64,000 bases of DNA from AP-15 sp963703855 (GTDB lineage: Bacteria; Pseudomonadota; Alphaproteobacteria; ATCC43930; CGMCC-115725), in the NCBI GenBank assembly GCA_963703855.1, contig CAVPFW010000022.1, forward strand, positions 1 through 64,000. The letters run 5' to 3'. The notes under the pieces are model-generated. The model was not told the origin of the DNA, did not search any database, and worked only from the letters and a program-made list of their open reading frames with translations. The position numbers and the translations under genes are program-made. The first letter of the stretch is position 1. Every line of letters starts with the position of its first letter. Shown here in pieces: positions 55,928 through 64,000 of the stretch.

Positions 55928-56930
55928 CAGAGCCTGACTTATAATCGGATAGGTTGTATTGCTATTCTTGTCAGGGGCAGATGCGCATAACAATTCTCCT
56001 TGTGAGGAGCTTGACGCTGGCGATCATCAGCCAGGCAAGGGCGCTTTCAGGGAGGCTTCAAAATCTTTGGCCAGCCGGCGGTTGCGGTTGAGCCAAGCGA
56101 TGGTGCGCTCGACCACCCAGCGCCGCGGCAACAGGGTAAAGCCCTTGGTGCCGTGGGGACGCTTGACGATCTCGACCGTCCATCGCCCGAGCTTGGCCAG
56201 CGCTGTTTCGAGCTTGGCGCCGGCATAGCCGGCATCGGCAAAAACGTGGCGCAGCCACGGGAAACTGGGGCGGATCGGGGCCAGCAGCGGAACCGCACCG
56301 TCGTAGTCCCCTGCCTGCGCCGGGGCAGGCTCTGAACCTCGGCGCCATGGACGATGGCCCCGACCAGCCGGCCGCCCGTATCGGTGATGATGTGGCGCTT
56401 GCGGCCGTTGATTTTCTTGCCGGCGTCGAACCCGCGCGGGCCGCCCGCCTCGATGGTTTTGACCGACTGGCTGTCGATTACCCCGGCCCCCGTTCTGCAA
56501 CGGGGCAGGCTTTGGGCTGGCCGCGCGGCCCGCCGCCGCGCGCGCCTGCATCAGCAGCGTATGATTGATCCGCTCCCAGGTGCCGGTGTCGCGCCAGCGG
56601 TAGAAGTATCGCTGCACCGTCGAATAGGGTGGAAACTCCTTCGGCAGCATCCGCCACTGGCAGCCGGTCGTCGCGATGTAGAAGATCGCCTCGACCCCCG
56701 CGCGCAGCACCGTCGCCCGCGGCCGCCCCAGCCGCCGGTCCTCGGCGACAAAAGGGCGCAATCAACTCCCATTCTGCATCGAGCATGTCGCTTGAATACC
56801 GAAGCCCCTTGCGTCGATACTGCAGGCGAGTGGTTTCAGTCCACGACATCTTGTGGCCTCTTCGTCGGTTTGCACAACGATCATGCCACAACCGACTGAA
56901 ATCACTCAATTCATTTTGGGTCAGGCTCTG
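55928..56930 (-). mobile_element. IS5-family insertion sequence interrupting a BrxA-like gene
   Basis: Bounded by perfect 11-base inverted repeats: CAGAGCCTGAC at 55928-55938 and its complement at 56920-56930. That gives a 1,003-bp element, a normal IS5-family size. The right end lies inside the BrxA-like reading frame, and the frame runs on into the element without a stop. I could not find a convincing target duplication. Confidence 0.85.
55970..56849 (-). pseudogene. IS5-family transposase, several frameshifts
   Basis: Starts at ATG 56849 (MSWTETTRLQYRRKGLRYSS, DMLDAEWELIAPF). A shift near 56760 leads to VLRAGVEAIFYIATTGCQWR, MLPKEFPPYSTVQRYFYRWR and INHTLLMQARAAAGR. Then DSQSVKT, GKKINGRKRHIITDTGG and the later core appear in other frames. 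The end has FADAGYAGAKLETALAK with a catalytic Asp and RRWVVERTIAWLNRNRRLAK with the Glu-rich end. Two short GC-rich insertions near 56500 and 56320 share CGGGGCAGGCT and interrupt otherwise conserved protein. Inactive as read. Confidence 0.8.
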
Positions 56931-57485
56931 AGCATAATAAAGCAGGGTGTCATCGCTCATCGCGAGGCTGCTGAAGGTCCGGGCCGCACCGTCCCCCTCC
57001 AGCATACCTAGGCTCGTCGCTGTCCGGATCATATCCCGGGCCGTTCGAATGATTCCGTACTCATTCAGGGTTCTGCCGGTCCGGCGGGATTTCCAGATCT
57101 CCACGACGAATGGGCGAACGTCGTCCGAGCGCACGAGGTAGCGGCCATCCTCTCGCTCGCGGTAGAGCCAATTGAGAGCGAATAACCGGAATGGCTCCTC
57201 AGTAGCGCCGATCCAAAGGCGACAGCAGTCGCGCCAATCGGCGAAACGCTGTCCGCCTTTCGCCATCACAATCAGCGGCCTGACCGTGTCGACGTCCCGC
57301 AATCTCCGCGACAGGGTGGTTATGACATCTTTCGTGCGACCGACATTTCTATATCGTGACGCCAGGCCGACTTCGAGGTTCTGTTCTACCGTCGCATCGA
57401 AGGACCAGCCAAGGAACAACTCGAAGGCTTCCTCGACCAGCGGATTATTGAGGAGCCGCTTCGACCAGACTGTCGTCCAGCTCAT
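56931..57485 (-). pseudogene. BrxA-like (DUF1819-type) BREX protein, 3' end removed by IS5
   Basis: About 185 residues from ATG 57485: SWTTVWSKRLLNNPLVEEAF, ELFLGWSFDATVEQN, RYRNVGRTKDVITTLSRRLR, WRDCCRLWIGATEEPFRLFA, LNWLYREREDGRYLVRSDDV, then IIRTARDMIRTATSLGMLEG and SDDTLLYYAQ, where the IS5 begins. The layout (N-terminal helices, a DWR...W...EPF...NWL block and a late T...GMLEG segment) fits the BrxA family of BREX phage-defence systems, from memory of the family. It starts 38 bases after the BrxE-like gene. Without its last ~20 residues it is probably inactive. Confidence 0.55.
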
Positions 57486-57522
57486 GCGCCCGACCTTCTG
57501 GCATAAGGAATGACCGGTTCGC

Positions 57523-58052
57523 TCACCTTCCCGATGCCAAATCCAAAGCCAGCATCGCGACAACCCCGCGTTGTCCGTCAAACAGGCCGGGAATCTGCAC
57601 CGCGTGCCCGTCAGGCGGCCGTTTGAGCTGGTTCAGCGCGCTAATTTCGCCTCGCGTAACGAGATCCAGTTGCTCCAGCGTCGCCACGAGATCCGATGAC
57701 CGGACGCCTGCGATAGCCTCGAAGAATGGTCTCCACCTTGCAGCCTCGTCGAGCCAACTTTCCCAATTTGAATCGAACGCGTCCTCGAATTCCTCCGTCA
57801 GGTTCCAAAGGGTGGCGCAGCCGGGGGGGTCGAAGAGTTGAGCGCAGCGATGCTGCGCAACTGCAATAACACTTCGAGCCTGGGCAAAAAGATGCGTCCT
57901 GGGGAACCCACGACCCGGCACATTCGCGCCGGAAGTCAAGTCCCAAGCTGCCTGTTTGTGTTCCACCAGCGCGCGAGATCCATCTCCCCGCAACGCCCGA
58001 CGGCAACCCGCAGCTTAAATAGCCAATCGAAATCAATCTCCCCAATGCCCAC
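57523..58052 (-). CDS. BrxE-like BREX protein, one frameshift
   Basis: Reads from GTG 58052: GIGEIDFDWLFKLRVAVGRC, GEMDLARWWNTNRQLG. After a one-base shift near 57925 it continues GANVPGRGFPRTHLFAQARS, VIAVAQHRCAQLFDPPGCAT, LWNLTEEFEDAFDSNWESWL, EAARWRPFFEAIAGVRSSDL and PGLFDGQRGVVAMLALDLAS. GEMDLARWWNT and RGFPRTH-FAQAR and FDPPGC-TLW are the conserved blocks I know from BrxE proteins of type 6-like BREX loci. Its start overlaps the Cys-rich gene upstream by 20 bases. The frameshift may be a sequencing indel. Confidence 0.55.
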
Positions 58053-58335
58053 TGCGTTCTGCGTTCGCCTGCCGTGATTTCTTGGGCTTGGACGACTTCC
58101 CGACGACCCTGCCGACCCGGGCTAGGAGATTCGGGCGGCGGTCCTTTTCGGCCTCGCTCAGCGGTGCCCGCCACGGGTTTGCACCCATGCGAAAAGGCCA
58201 AGCAGGGCAGGCGAGCGCCACGCACTTTCTGACCTCGTCGGCGGACCCGCCGCAGCAATCGAGGCAGCGCAAGCGCAGCGCAGCCAGCGGCGTCATCGGC
58301 ACATGCCTGAGCGTGCGTAATTCGTCCGGTTGCAT
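58033..58335 (-). CDS. Small Cys-rich (zinc-ribbon-like) protein
   Basis: 100 residues from ATG 58335. LRLRCLDCCGGSADEVRKC followed by ACPAWPFRMGANPWR contains five cysteines in a C-x2-C...C-x-C-like pattern with the WPFRMG-NPWR end. I associate this motif with small conserved proteins near phage or mobile genes in alphaproteobacteria. The tail is basic (GKSSKPKKSRQ). It overlaps the BrxE-like start, so it is probably the first gene of that operon; a DNA- or RNA-binding role would fit. Confidence 0.6.
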   Translation of the reverse strand: MQPDELRTLRHVPMTPLAALRLRCLDCCGGSADEVRKCVALACPAWPFRMGANPWRAPLSEAEKDRRPNLLARVGRVVGKSSKPKKSRQANAERSGHWGD

Positions 58336-58929
58336 CTTCCGAGGATCGCGCCCGACGGATTGGCTCCTCGATGTTGTCTTAAGCGCCGATCGCGATTTCA
58401 GGCGGCAGGGTCATCTCCTCAGGCCGACGATTAGCCGGAGGCGGGCATCATGGAGAATGCCGCCGCTCGCGAACGGTAGGGACGTTGCGGACGCAAGAGG
58501 GCCCCCACCCGGCTGCGCCCGAATTACCCCATGATCCGAAGCGGACCCGCTCGACAATTTCACGGACGGCCACACGGTGAGGGCACATAGGGTCAATGGT
58601 TTTCACAAGAATGGCCGCTTTCCTATCGTTCTATGCCGCGATTGGTAGGTCTCGGGCTTTGCTCAAGCAGCCGTCGAAAATCTGGCTGCGGAGCGAGGCA
58701 CATGGTTCGATATGTCTCCAGGAAGGGGAGCCACTTGAAAGAAGGGGGTTGGGTGAGAATCGCCTAGCCCCTTCATCGCGCTGGGTGCCACACAGGTACT
58801 GCGCGCATGGAAAACGGCGCTGCAAAGGGGGCCGGGACACCGCACCGCAAGCCAAGCTGGGGTGAGCATCAAGAAGACTGCTACAGTAATTCCGGCCTTG
58901 CCGAAGGTCCGCGAAAAGAGGGGTGAGGA
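58336..58929. other. Intergenic, nothing recognised
   Basis: Nearly 600 bases between divergent genes. It should contain promoters for the leftward Cys-rich/BrxE-like operon and the rightward repeat-protein gene. The open frames look random; one leftward frame crossing 58663-59796 is a shadow of the repeat gene. Confidence 0.45.
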
Positions 58930-61299
58930 ATGCATCACGCCCGATTGCGATGGGTTCTCGCCCGCGGGTTCGGGGTTCTCGCGGCGGGGCTCGTAACCGC
59001 CATGCTCGCCGGCGGCGCACGATCTGCTGCGGCCGCGCCGACCGAGCAGGTGCTCTACGCCTTCTGCTCGCAGTACGGTTGCGCCGATGGCCGGGGCCCC
59101 ACCGCCGGCCTGCTTTTGGACGAGGCGGGCGACCTTTACGGCACGACTGCTGGCGCCGGCGGCAGACACGACAACCCCGGCTACGGCGTCGTGTTCGAGC
59201 TGGCCCCGAACCCGAGCGGCCATTGGACCTATGCGGGGCTTCGCTATTTCTGCCAGCAGAATTGCGTCGCCGGCGCAGGTCCGTTGGCCGGTCTGATCAT
59301 GGACCAGGCGGCGAACCTTTACGGCACGACCTTCGCCGGCGGCGCCAACAACAGGGGCGTCGTGTTCGAGTTCACACCGAGCTTGAGCGGCGGGTGGACC
59401 GAAACGGTGCTCTACAGTTTCTGCTTGCGGAGCGGCTGCCCCGATGGCTCCGGCCCCGCCTTCGGCAGCCTGATCATCGACAAGGTGGGCAATCTCTACG
59501 GCACAACCTTTTACGGCGGCGCACACGGCGCGGGTGTCGCCTTCCAGTTGAGGCCGAAGCGCAGCGGCCCTTGGACCGAGACGGTGCTGTACAGTTTCTG
59601 CTCCCAGAAAGGCTGCAGCGACGGCGCCGGCCCCGAGGCGGTTCTGATGGACGGGGCGGGCAACCTCTACGGCACGACCGGGCAGGGCGGCAACACCGCG
59701 AGCAGCCTCTGCAAGGACAGCAACCCGCCTGGTTGCGGCGTGGCGTTTGAATTGTCGCCGAACCGAGGCGGCGGCTGGACCGAAACGGTGCTGCACACCT
59801 TCTGCTCGCAGAGCAACTGTCTGGACGGAGACGGCCCCATTTCCGGTTTGATCATGGACGAGGCCGGCAACCTCTACGGCACGACCGTAGGCGGCGGCAA
59901 CGGCAATAACATTTGCGATGTCAGCTCCACCTGCGGGTTGGTCTTCGAACTGACGCCGAACCGCAGCGACGGCTGGAGCGAGACGGTGCTGTACTATTTC
60001 TGCTCGCAGAGCAAGTGCAGCGACGGCGCCAACCCCGATGCCGGCCTACTGATGGACGGGGCAGGCAACCTCTACGGCGCGACCGACAGCGGCGCGAACT
60101 ATTCCGGTGTGGTCTACGCGCTGACGCCGGGTCGGAACGACGCCTGGAAAGAGACGGTGCTGCACGATTTCTGCTCGCAGACCGGTTGCGCCGACGGCTA
60201 CTTACCGTTTGCCGGCCTAATCATGGACAAGGCAGGCAACCTCTACGGCACCACCGAGGAAGGCGGCACGGGCGGTGGCGGGGTAGCCTTCAAGATCAGC
60301 GGAGCGGGGGCTCAGCCCGACACATTGTCGGTCGCGACATCCGGCAATGGCAGCGGCACGGTGACGAGTTCGCCGTCGGGGATCGACTGCGGCTCAACCT
60401 GCCGCGCGAACTTCAATTCGGGCGCGCGCGTGACGTTGACCGCGGGCGCGGCGAGTGGCTCGATCTTTGCCGGCTGGAGCGGCGGCGGGTGCAGCGGCAC
60501 CGACCCTTGTACTGTGACGATGAATTCGAGCCGGCGGGTGGCGGCGAGGTTCGTGGCAGGCAGCTCGCGCACCCTCTCGCTGGCACTGCTCGGCGCCGGC
60601 GCGGTGGTCAGTTCGCCGAGCGGCATCACTTGCCCGGGCCTATGCAGCGCGAGCTTCGCGTCGGGGACCCGGGTCACGCTGACGGCGACGCCGGCGAGCG
60701 GCTACAGCTTTGGCGGCTGGAATGGCAAGACCGCGTGCAGCGGTACCGGAAGCTGCACGCTGACGATGAATTCGAACCAAAGCGTGAGGGCAAGGTTCGC
60801 AGTCATCACCTATTCGCTGTCGGCCTCGCTGGCCGGCAGCGGCACGGTGACGAGTTCGCCCTCGGGGATCAGCTGCCCTCGCAGATGCAGCGCGGGCTTC
60901 GATCACGGCACTCGGGTGACGCTCACGGCAGCGCCGGCAAGCGGCTGGAGCTCTAATGGCTGGGGCGGCAACAGCCCTTGCGCCGGCACCGGCGGCACGT
61001 GCACCTTGACGATGAATTCGGACCAGAGCGTGACGGCGAGGTTCTCGGCCATCACCTATTCTCTGTCGGTCGCGACCGTCGGCGGCGGCGCGGTGGCCAG
61101 CTCTCCTTCGGGCATCGACTGCCCCGGCGCCTGCGGCGCGAGCTTCGGTGCCGGCACCCGGGTGACCTTGACCGCGGCGCCCGTCGCGGGCTGGATTTTT
61201 TCGGGTTGGAGCAACCCTTGCAGCGGCACCGGAACCTGTCTGCTGACGATGAATAGGGATCAGAGCGTCGGGGCGACCTTCGAGGCCGGCACCCCCTGA
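58930..61299 (+). CDS. Secreted protein: GNLYGTT repeats plus four InlB-B-like repeats
   Basis: 789 residues with a signal peptide (VLARGFGVLAAGLVTAMLAG, cleavage near AAAAP). Residues 38-460 hold seven ~58-residue repeats of the form TETVLYSFCSQ-GC-DG, GLIMDEAGNLYGTT, GVVFELTPN, the TIGR03803-type repeat, likely forming a propeller. Each repeat has a Cys pair (FCSQxxC) that could make disulfides. Residues 465-789 are four divergent InlB-B-type repeats (SLSVATVGGGAVASSPSGID, CPGACGASFGAGTRVTLTAA, GWSNPCSGTGTC). No anchor or sorting tail. Intact, with no frameshift over 2.37 kb. Possibly a surface or matrix protein; no enzyme motif seen. Confidence 0.8.
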   Translation: MHHARLRWVLARGFGVLAAGLVTAMLAGGARSAAAAPTEQVLYAFCSQYGCADGRGPTAGLLLDEAGDLYGTTAGAGGRHDNPGYGVVFELAPNPSGHWTYAGLRYFCQQNCVAGAGPLAGLIMDQAANLYGTTFAGGANNRGVVFEFTPSLSGGWTETVLYSFCLRSGCPDGSGPAFGSLIIDKVGNLYGTTFYGGAHGAGVAFQLRPKRSGPWTETVLYSFCSQKGCSDGAGPEAVLMDGAGNLYGTTGQGGNTASSLCKDSNPPGCGVAFELSPNRGGGWTETVLHTFCSQSNCLDGDGPISGLIMDEAGNLYGTTVGGGNGNNICDVSSTCGLVFELTPNRSDGWSETVLYYFCSQSKCSDGANPDAGLLMDGAGNLYGATDSGANYSGVVYALTPGRNDAWKETVLHDFCSQTGCADGYLPFAGLIMDKAGNLYGTTEEGGTGGGGVAFKISGAGAQPDTLSVATSGNGSGTVTSSPSGIDCGSTCRANFNSGARVTLTAGAASGSIFAGWSGGGCSGTDPCTVTMNSSRRVAARFVAGSSRTLSLALLGAGAVVSSPSGITCPGLCSASFASGTRVTLTATPASGYSFGGWNGKTACSGTGSCTLTMNSNQSVRARFAVITYSLSASLAGSGTVTSSPSGISCPRRCSAGFDHGTRVTLTAAPASGWSSNGWGGNSPCAGTGGTCTLTMNSDQSVTARFSAITYSLSVATVGGGAVASSPSGIDCPGACGASFGAGTRVTLTAAPVAGWIFSGWSNPCSGTGTCLLTMNRDQSVGATFEAGTP

Positions 61300-61324
61300 C
61301 CCGTCGAACACGTTGTGGCTGTTG

Positions 61325-61620
61325 CACTGGGTTTCGCGCTGCTTCCAATGCCAGGGCAGGAGCTCATACAGGCGGAAGACGGAGTGATCGGCGATGCGGC
61401 GCAGCACGTCGGCGAGTTAAGCTTGTGAGTTGACGCCGTTGAGTTTCGCCGTGGCGATCAAGGTATGCATCGCGGCAGCGCGCTCGCCGCCCTCGTCGCT
61501 GCCGGCGAACAACCACGCGCGGCATCCGAGCGCGACCCCGCGTAAAGCGCGCTCGGCGGCATTGTTGCCGAGACAGATCCGGCCGTCGCCGAGAAAGCGG
61601 GTGCAGGCGGGCCGGTTCGC
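61325..61620 (-). pseudogene. IS66 transposase C-terminal remnant
   Basis: Minus strand reads RFLGDGRICLGNNAAERALR, GVALGCRAWLFAGSDEGGER and AAAMHTLIATAKLNGVNSQA, then a TAA, then LADVLRRIADH and YELLPWHWKQ. This is the end of an IS66 TnpC, closer to element 2 than to element 1. Only the last ~95 residues remain. Its left edge lies ~25 bases after the repeat-protein stop and its right edge abuts the coaD 3' flank. Confidence 0.85.
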
Positions 61621-61691
61621 CTACCACCAGTGTACCGACGATTCCGGCCGGTTCCCGCCCGATACGCGAAGCCGATGGAGGGAATCGGCTC

Positions 61692-62235
61692 CTAACCCGC
61701 CGCGACGGCGCGGCGGGCGGGCTTGCCGCGGCCGTTGGCGAAGCGTTCGAGCAGGCGCACGGCGACGCGCGGGCTGACGAAATGCGAGACCTCGCCGCCC
61801 AAGGCGCCGATCTCCTTCACAAAACGCGACGAGATGGACTGGTAGGGGTCGGAGGCCATCAGAAAGACGGTCTCGATCTGCGGGTTGAGGCGGGCGTTTA
61901 TGGCGGCCATCTGAAATTCGTACTCGAAATCCGACACCGCCCGCAGCCCGCGGATGACCACCCCCGCCCCGACCGATTTCGGCAAAGCTCATCAATAGCG
62001 TATCGAAGGCCCGCACCTCGATGCGCTCGGCGTCGCCGTTTTCGAGATGGGCCACCTCGTCGCGCACGATCTCGACCCGCTCGTCGGTCGCGAACAGCGG
62101 CCCCTTGCCGTCGTTGCGGGCGACGCCGATGACCAGCCGGTCGACCAGCTTGGCCGCCCGGCGGATGATGTCGGAGTGGCCGTTGGTGATCGGGTCGAAG
62201 GTGCCGGGATAGATCCCGACGCGCGGCTGGATCAT
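61692..62235 (-). CDS. coaD: Phosphopantetheine adenylyltransferase, one frameshift
   Basis: Catalyses the penultimate step of coenzyme A synthesis. Residues 1-100 (RVGIYPGTFDPITNGHSDII, RRAAKLVDRLVIGVARN) include the TFDPITNGH nucleotidyltransferase motif. Near 61985 a one-base shift moves the rest to KSVGAGVVIRGLRAVSDFEY, EFQMAAINARLNPQIETVFL and SSRFVKEIGALGGEVSHFV with the ISS-R-VKE motif. Repaired length (~180) is near normal. The ATG overlaps the gyrA stop (ATGA). Because coaD is normally essential, the shift is probably a sequence error. Confidence 0.92.
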
Positions 62236-64000
62236 GGGTCCCCCTCATCGGTCTCTCGACCCGTCTCGGTCTGCTGACCGTCATTGGCTTGTTGGTTTTC
62301 TGCCGAATCCTCCGCCGCGGGGTCGCCGTTTTCGCCGCTTTCTTCGGCGACCTCCGGCAGGCGCGCCACCGAGACGACATGCTCGCCCTCGCTGACCTTG
62401 AAGATCACGACGCCCTGGCTGCGCCGGCGGGCGATGCGGATGTCGTGCACCGGGCAGCGGATCACCATCCCGCCATCGGTCACCAGCATGATCTGGTCGT
62501 TGCCGCCGACCGGGAACACGGCGACGACGGCATCGTCGCGCCGGCGCAGGTCCATGTTGTCGATGCCCTGCCCGCCGCGCCCGGTGATGCGGTAGTCGTA
62601 GGCCGAGGTCCTGACCCCGAAGCCCTTCTCGGTGACGCTCAGCACGCATTCCTCGCGCTGCGCCAGGTCGGCATAAATCTCTTCCGAGATCGCGCCCTCT
62701 GCCTCCTCAGCCGCGCCTTCGGCTTCCTCCGGCTCGGGCGGCAGCTCGGTTGTCGCCTCGGCCTCCTCGCCGATCGGACGCCGGCGCCGCGCGGCGAGGC
62801 TCAGATAGGCGTTGCGCACATCGGGCGCCACCTCCTCGTGGCGCAGGATCGACATCGAGATGACCAAATCGTCGCCAAGCAGCCGGATCCCGCGCACCCC
62901 GACCGAGGAACGTCCTGAAAATACCCGGACATCGCCGACCGGAAAGCGGATCGCCTTGCCGTTGCGGGTGGCGAGCAATACGTCGTTGGCGTCGGTGCAG
63001 GTGGCGACGGCGATCAGCCGGTCGTCGGCATCCTCGCCCTCGAATTTCATCGCGATCTTGCCGTTGGCCCGGACATCGCCGAAATCGCTGAGCGCGTTGC
63101 GCCGGACATAGCCATTGGCGGTGGCGAACATGACCGTCAGATCGGCCCAGCTCTCCTCGTCCTCGGGCAACGGCATCACCGTCGAGATGGTCTCGCCGGG
63201 CACCAGGTTGGGCAACAGGTTGACCATCGGCCGGCCGCGCGCCTGCGGGGTGCCGAGCGGCAACCGATAGACCTTGAGCTTGTAGACCCGGCCGGAGGAG
63301 GTGAAGAACAGCACCGGTGCCAAGGTCGAGGCGACAAACACCTCGTTCAGGAAATCCTCTTCGCGGATCGCCATGCCGGCGCGGCCGCGGCCGCCGCGGC
63401 GCTGCGCGCGATAGGTCGACAGCGGCACCCGCTTGATGTAGCCGGCGTGGCTGACGGTCACGACCATCGCCTCGCGCTGGATCAGCGCCTCGATGTCGGC
63501 CTCGAACTCGACATCCTCGATCTGGGTCCGCCGCGGGGTCGCAAAGCGCTCGCGGATCGCCAGCAGCTCGCCGCGCAATACCTCGATCAACCGCGCGCGC
63601 GAGCGCAGGATCTCGAGATAGCCGCCGATCTCGGCGATCAGCCCGCGCAATTCCTCGGCGATCTTGTCGCGTTCGAGCCCGGTCAGGCGCTGCAGCCGCA
63701 GATCGAGGATCGCGCGCGCCTGCTCGTCCGAGAGGCGGTAGGTGCCGTCCGCGGCGACCTCGCGGCCGGGCTCGCCGACCAGCGCCACCAGCGGCGCCAC
63801 ATCGGCCGCCGGCCAGGCGCGGCCGACGAGGCCGGCGCGAGCCGTCGCCGGATCGGGTGCCGCGCGGATCAGTGCGATGATCTCGTCGAGATTGGCGACC
63901 GCGATCAGCAGCCCGATCAGGGTATGCGCGCGCTCGCGCGCTTTACCCAGCAGATGGCTGGTGCGCCGGGTGATGACCTCTTCGCGGAACGCGATGAAGG
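62232..64000 (-). CDS. gyrA: DNA gyrase subunit A, C-terminal part (5' end outside window)
   Basis: The window holds about 588 C-terminal residues; the catalytic tyrosine and N-terminus lie beyond the right edge. FREEVITRRTSHLLGKARER is the end of the breakage-reunion region. SDEQARAILDLRLQRLTGLE precedes the coiled coil. YRAQRRGGRGRAGM is the GyrA box that starts the six-bladed DNA-wrapping propeller (GYVRRNALSDF, GKAIRFPVGDV, GFGVRTSAYDYRITGRGGQG). An acidic insert of about 45 residues (62655-62795, rich in Glu and Ala) sits between blades. The C-terminus is Gln/Asn/Glu-rich. No frameshift. Confidence 0.97.
   Translation of the reverse strand, partial: FIAFREEVITRRTSHLLGKARERAHTLIGLLIAVANLDEIIALIRAAPDPATARAGLVGRAWPAADVAPLVALVGEPGREVAADGTYRLSDEQARAILDLRLQRLTGLERDKIAEELRGLIAEIGGYLEILRSRARLIEVLRGELLAIRERFATPRRTQIEDVEFEADIEALIQREAMVVTVSHAGYIKRVPLSTYRAQRRGGRGRAGMAIREEDFLNEVFVASTLAPVLFFTSSGRVYKLKVYRLPLGTPQARGRPMVNLLPNLVPGETISTVMPLPEDEESWADLTVMFATANGYVRRNALSDFGDVRANGKIAMKFEGEDADDRLIAVATCTDANDVLLATRNGKAIRFPVGDVRVFSGRSSVGVRGIRLLGDDLVISMSILRHEEVAPDVRNAYLSLAARRRRPIGEEAEATTELPPEPEEAEGAAEEAEGAISEEIYADLAQREECVLSVTEKGFGVRTSAYDYRITGRGGQGIDNMDLRRRDDAVVAVFPVGGNDQIMLVTDGGMVIRCPVHDIRIARRRSQGVVIFKVSEGEHVVSVARLPEVAEESGENGDPAAEDSAENQQANDGQQTETGRETDEGDP

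Noticed and set aside
58663..59796. Minus-strand 377-codon frame across the secreted repeat gene
   Set aside because: Its internal repetition mirrors the GNLYGTT repeats and the composition is Ala/Arg/Glu-rich; the plus-strand gene has a signal peptide and known repeats.
1..64000. tRNA or rRNA genes
   Set aside because: I saw no cloverleaf-like T-loop patterns or ribosomal RNA segments while reading; a dedicated scan could not be run.

Overview
The window reads as chromosomal DNA of a GC-rich alphaproteobacterium. The best clue is at the right edge, where gyrA and coaD overlap by four bases (ATGA), an arrangement I associate with Rhodospirillales-type genomes; the order is an inference and the species cannot be named. 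Most of the window (about 0.35-53.2 kb) is one large, rearranged surface-polysaccharide region. The last 11 kb is a patchwork of insertion-sequence remnants, a truncated BREX-like defence operon, a secreted repeat protein and the gyrA/coaD housekeeping pair.

Layout. 0.35-3.7 kb: sugar-nucleotide genes (aminotransferase, epimerase, aminotransferase). 3.7-4.4 kb: remnants of a PAP2 phosphatase and rfbC. 4.7-5.7 kb: glycosyltransferase. 5.8-9.5 kb: three secreted proteins on the minus strand (TIM-barrel-like, beta-helix, DUF4082). 11-16.6 kb: O-antigen ligase/polymerase, methyltransferase, acyltransferase, 2OG oxygenase and glycosyltransferase. 16.6-24.9 kb, minus strand: two glycosyltransferases, Wzx flippase, an alpha-toroid-like protein, a Wzc-type co-polymerase/kinase and a WecG/TagA glycosyltransferase. 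25-31 kb: glycosyltransferase, two hexapeptide acyltransferases and a second flippase destroyed by two abutting IS66 elements. 31-42 kb: a type I secretion module (HlyD, HlyB-type ABC exporter, a small protein) behind a ~6.8 kb gene for a giant repeat protein. 42.5-45.3 kb: Gfo/Idh oxidoreductase and a WcaJ-type initiating transferase. 45.5-46.8 kb: IS256 and rfbC remnants. 47-51 kb: two paralogous Crp/Fnr regulators flanking a sigma-factor-like protein with a long unknown C-terminus. 52-53.2 kb: Wza-type export lipoprotein with a pentanucleotide repeat upstream. 53.4-58.3 kb: amidohydrolase, IS256 and IS5 remnants, then a BrxA/BrxE-like operon cut by the IS5. 58.9-61.3 kb: large secreted repeat protein. 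61.3-64 kb: IS66 tail, coaD, gyrA.

How it works together. WcaJ starts the lipid-linked sugar; the glycosyltransferases and WecG extend it; acyltransferases, the methyltransferase and perhaps the oxygenase decorate it; Wzx flips, the ligase-like protein polymerises or ligates, and Wzc and Wza control length and export. The type I module probably secretes the giant repeat protein to the same surface.

Two cautions. Many genes carry single-base frameshifts, including the normally essential coaD, so a good part of them may be sequencing errors rather than decay. The remnants with internal deletions or insertion-sequence junctions are real rearrangements. The most interesting structure is a pair of ~264-bp direct repeats bracketing the 11-kb secretion module inside a split Gfo/Idh-acyltransferase operon; next are the sigma-like fusion protein and the truncated BREX-like operon.
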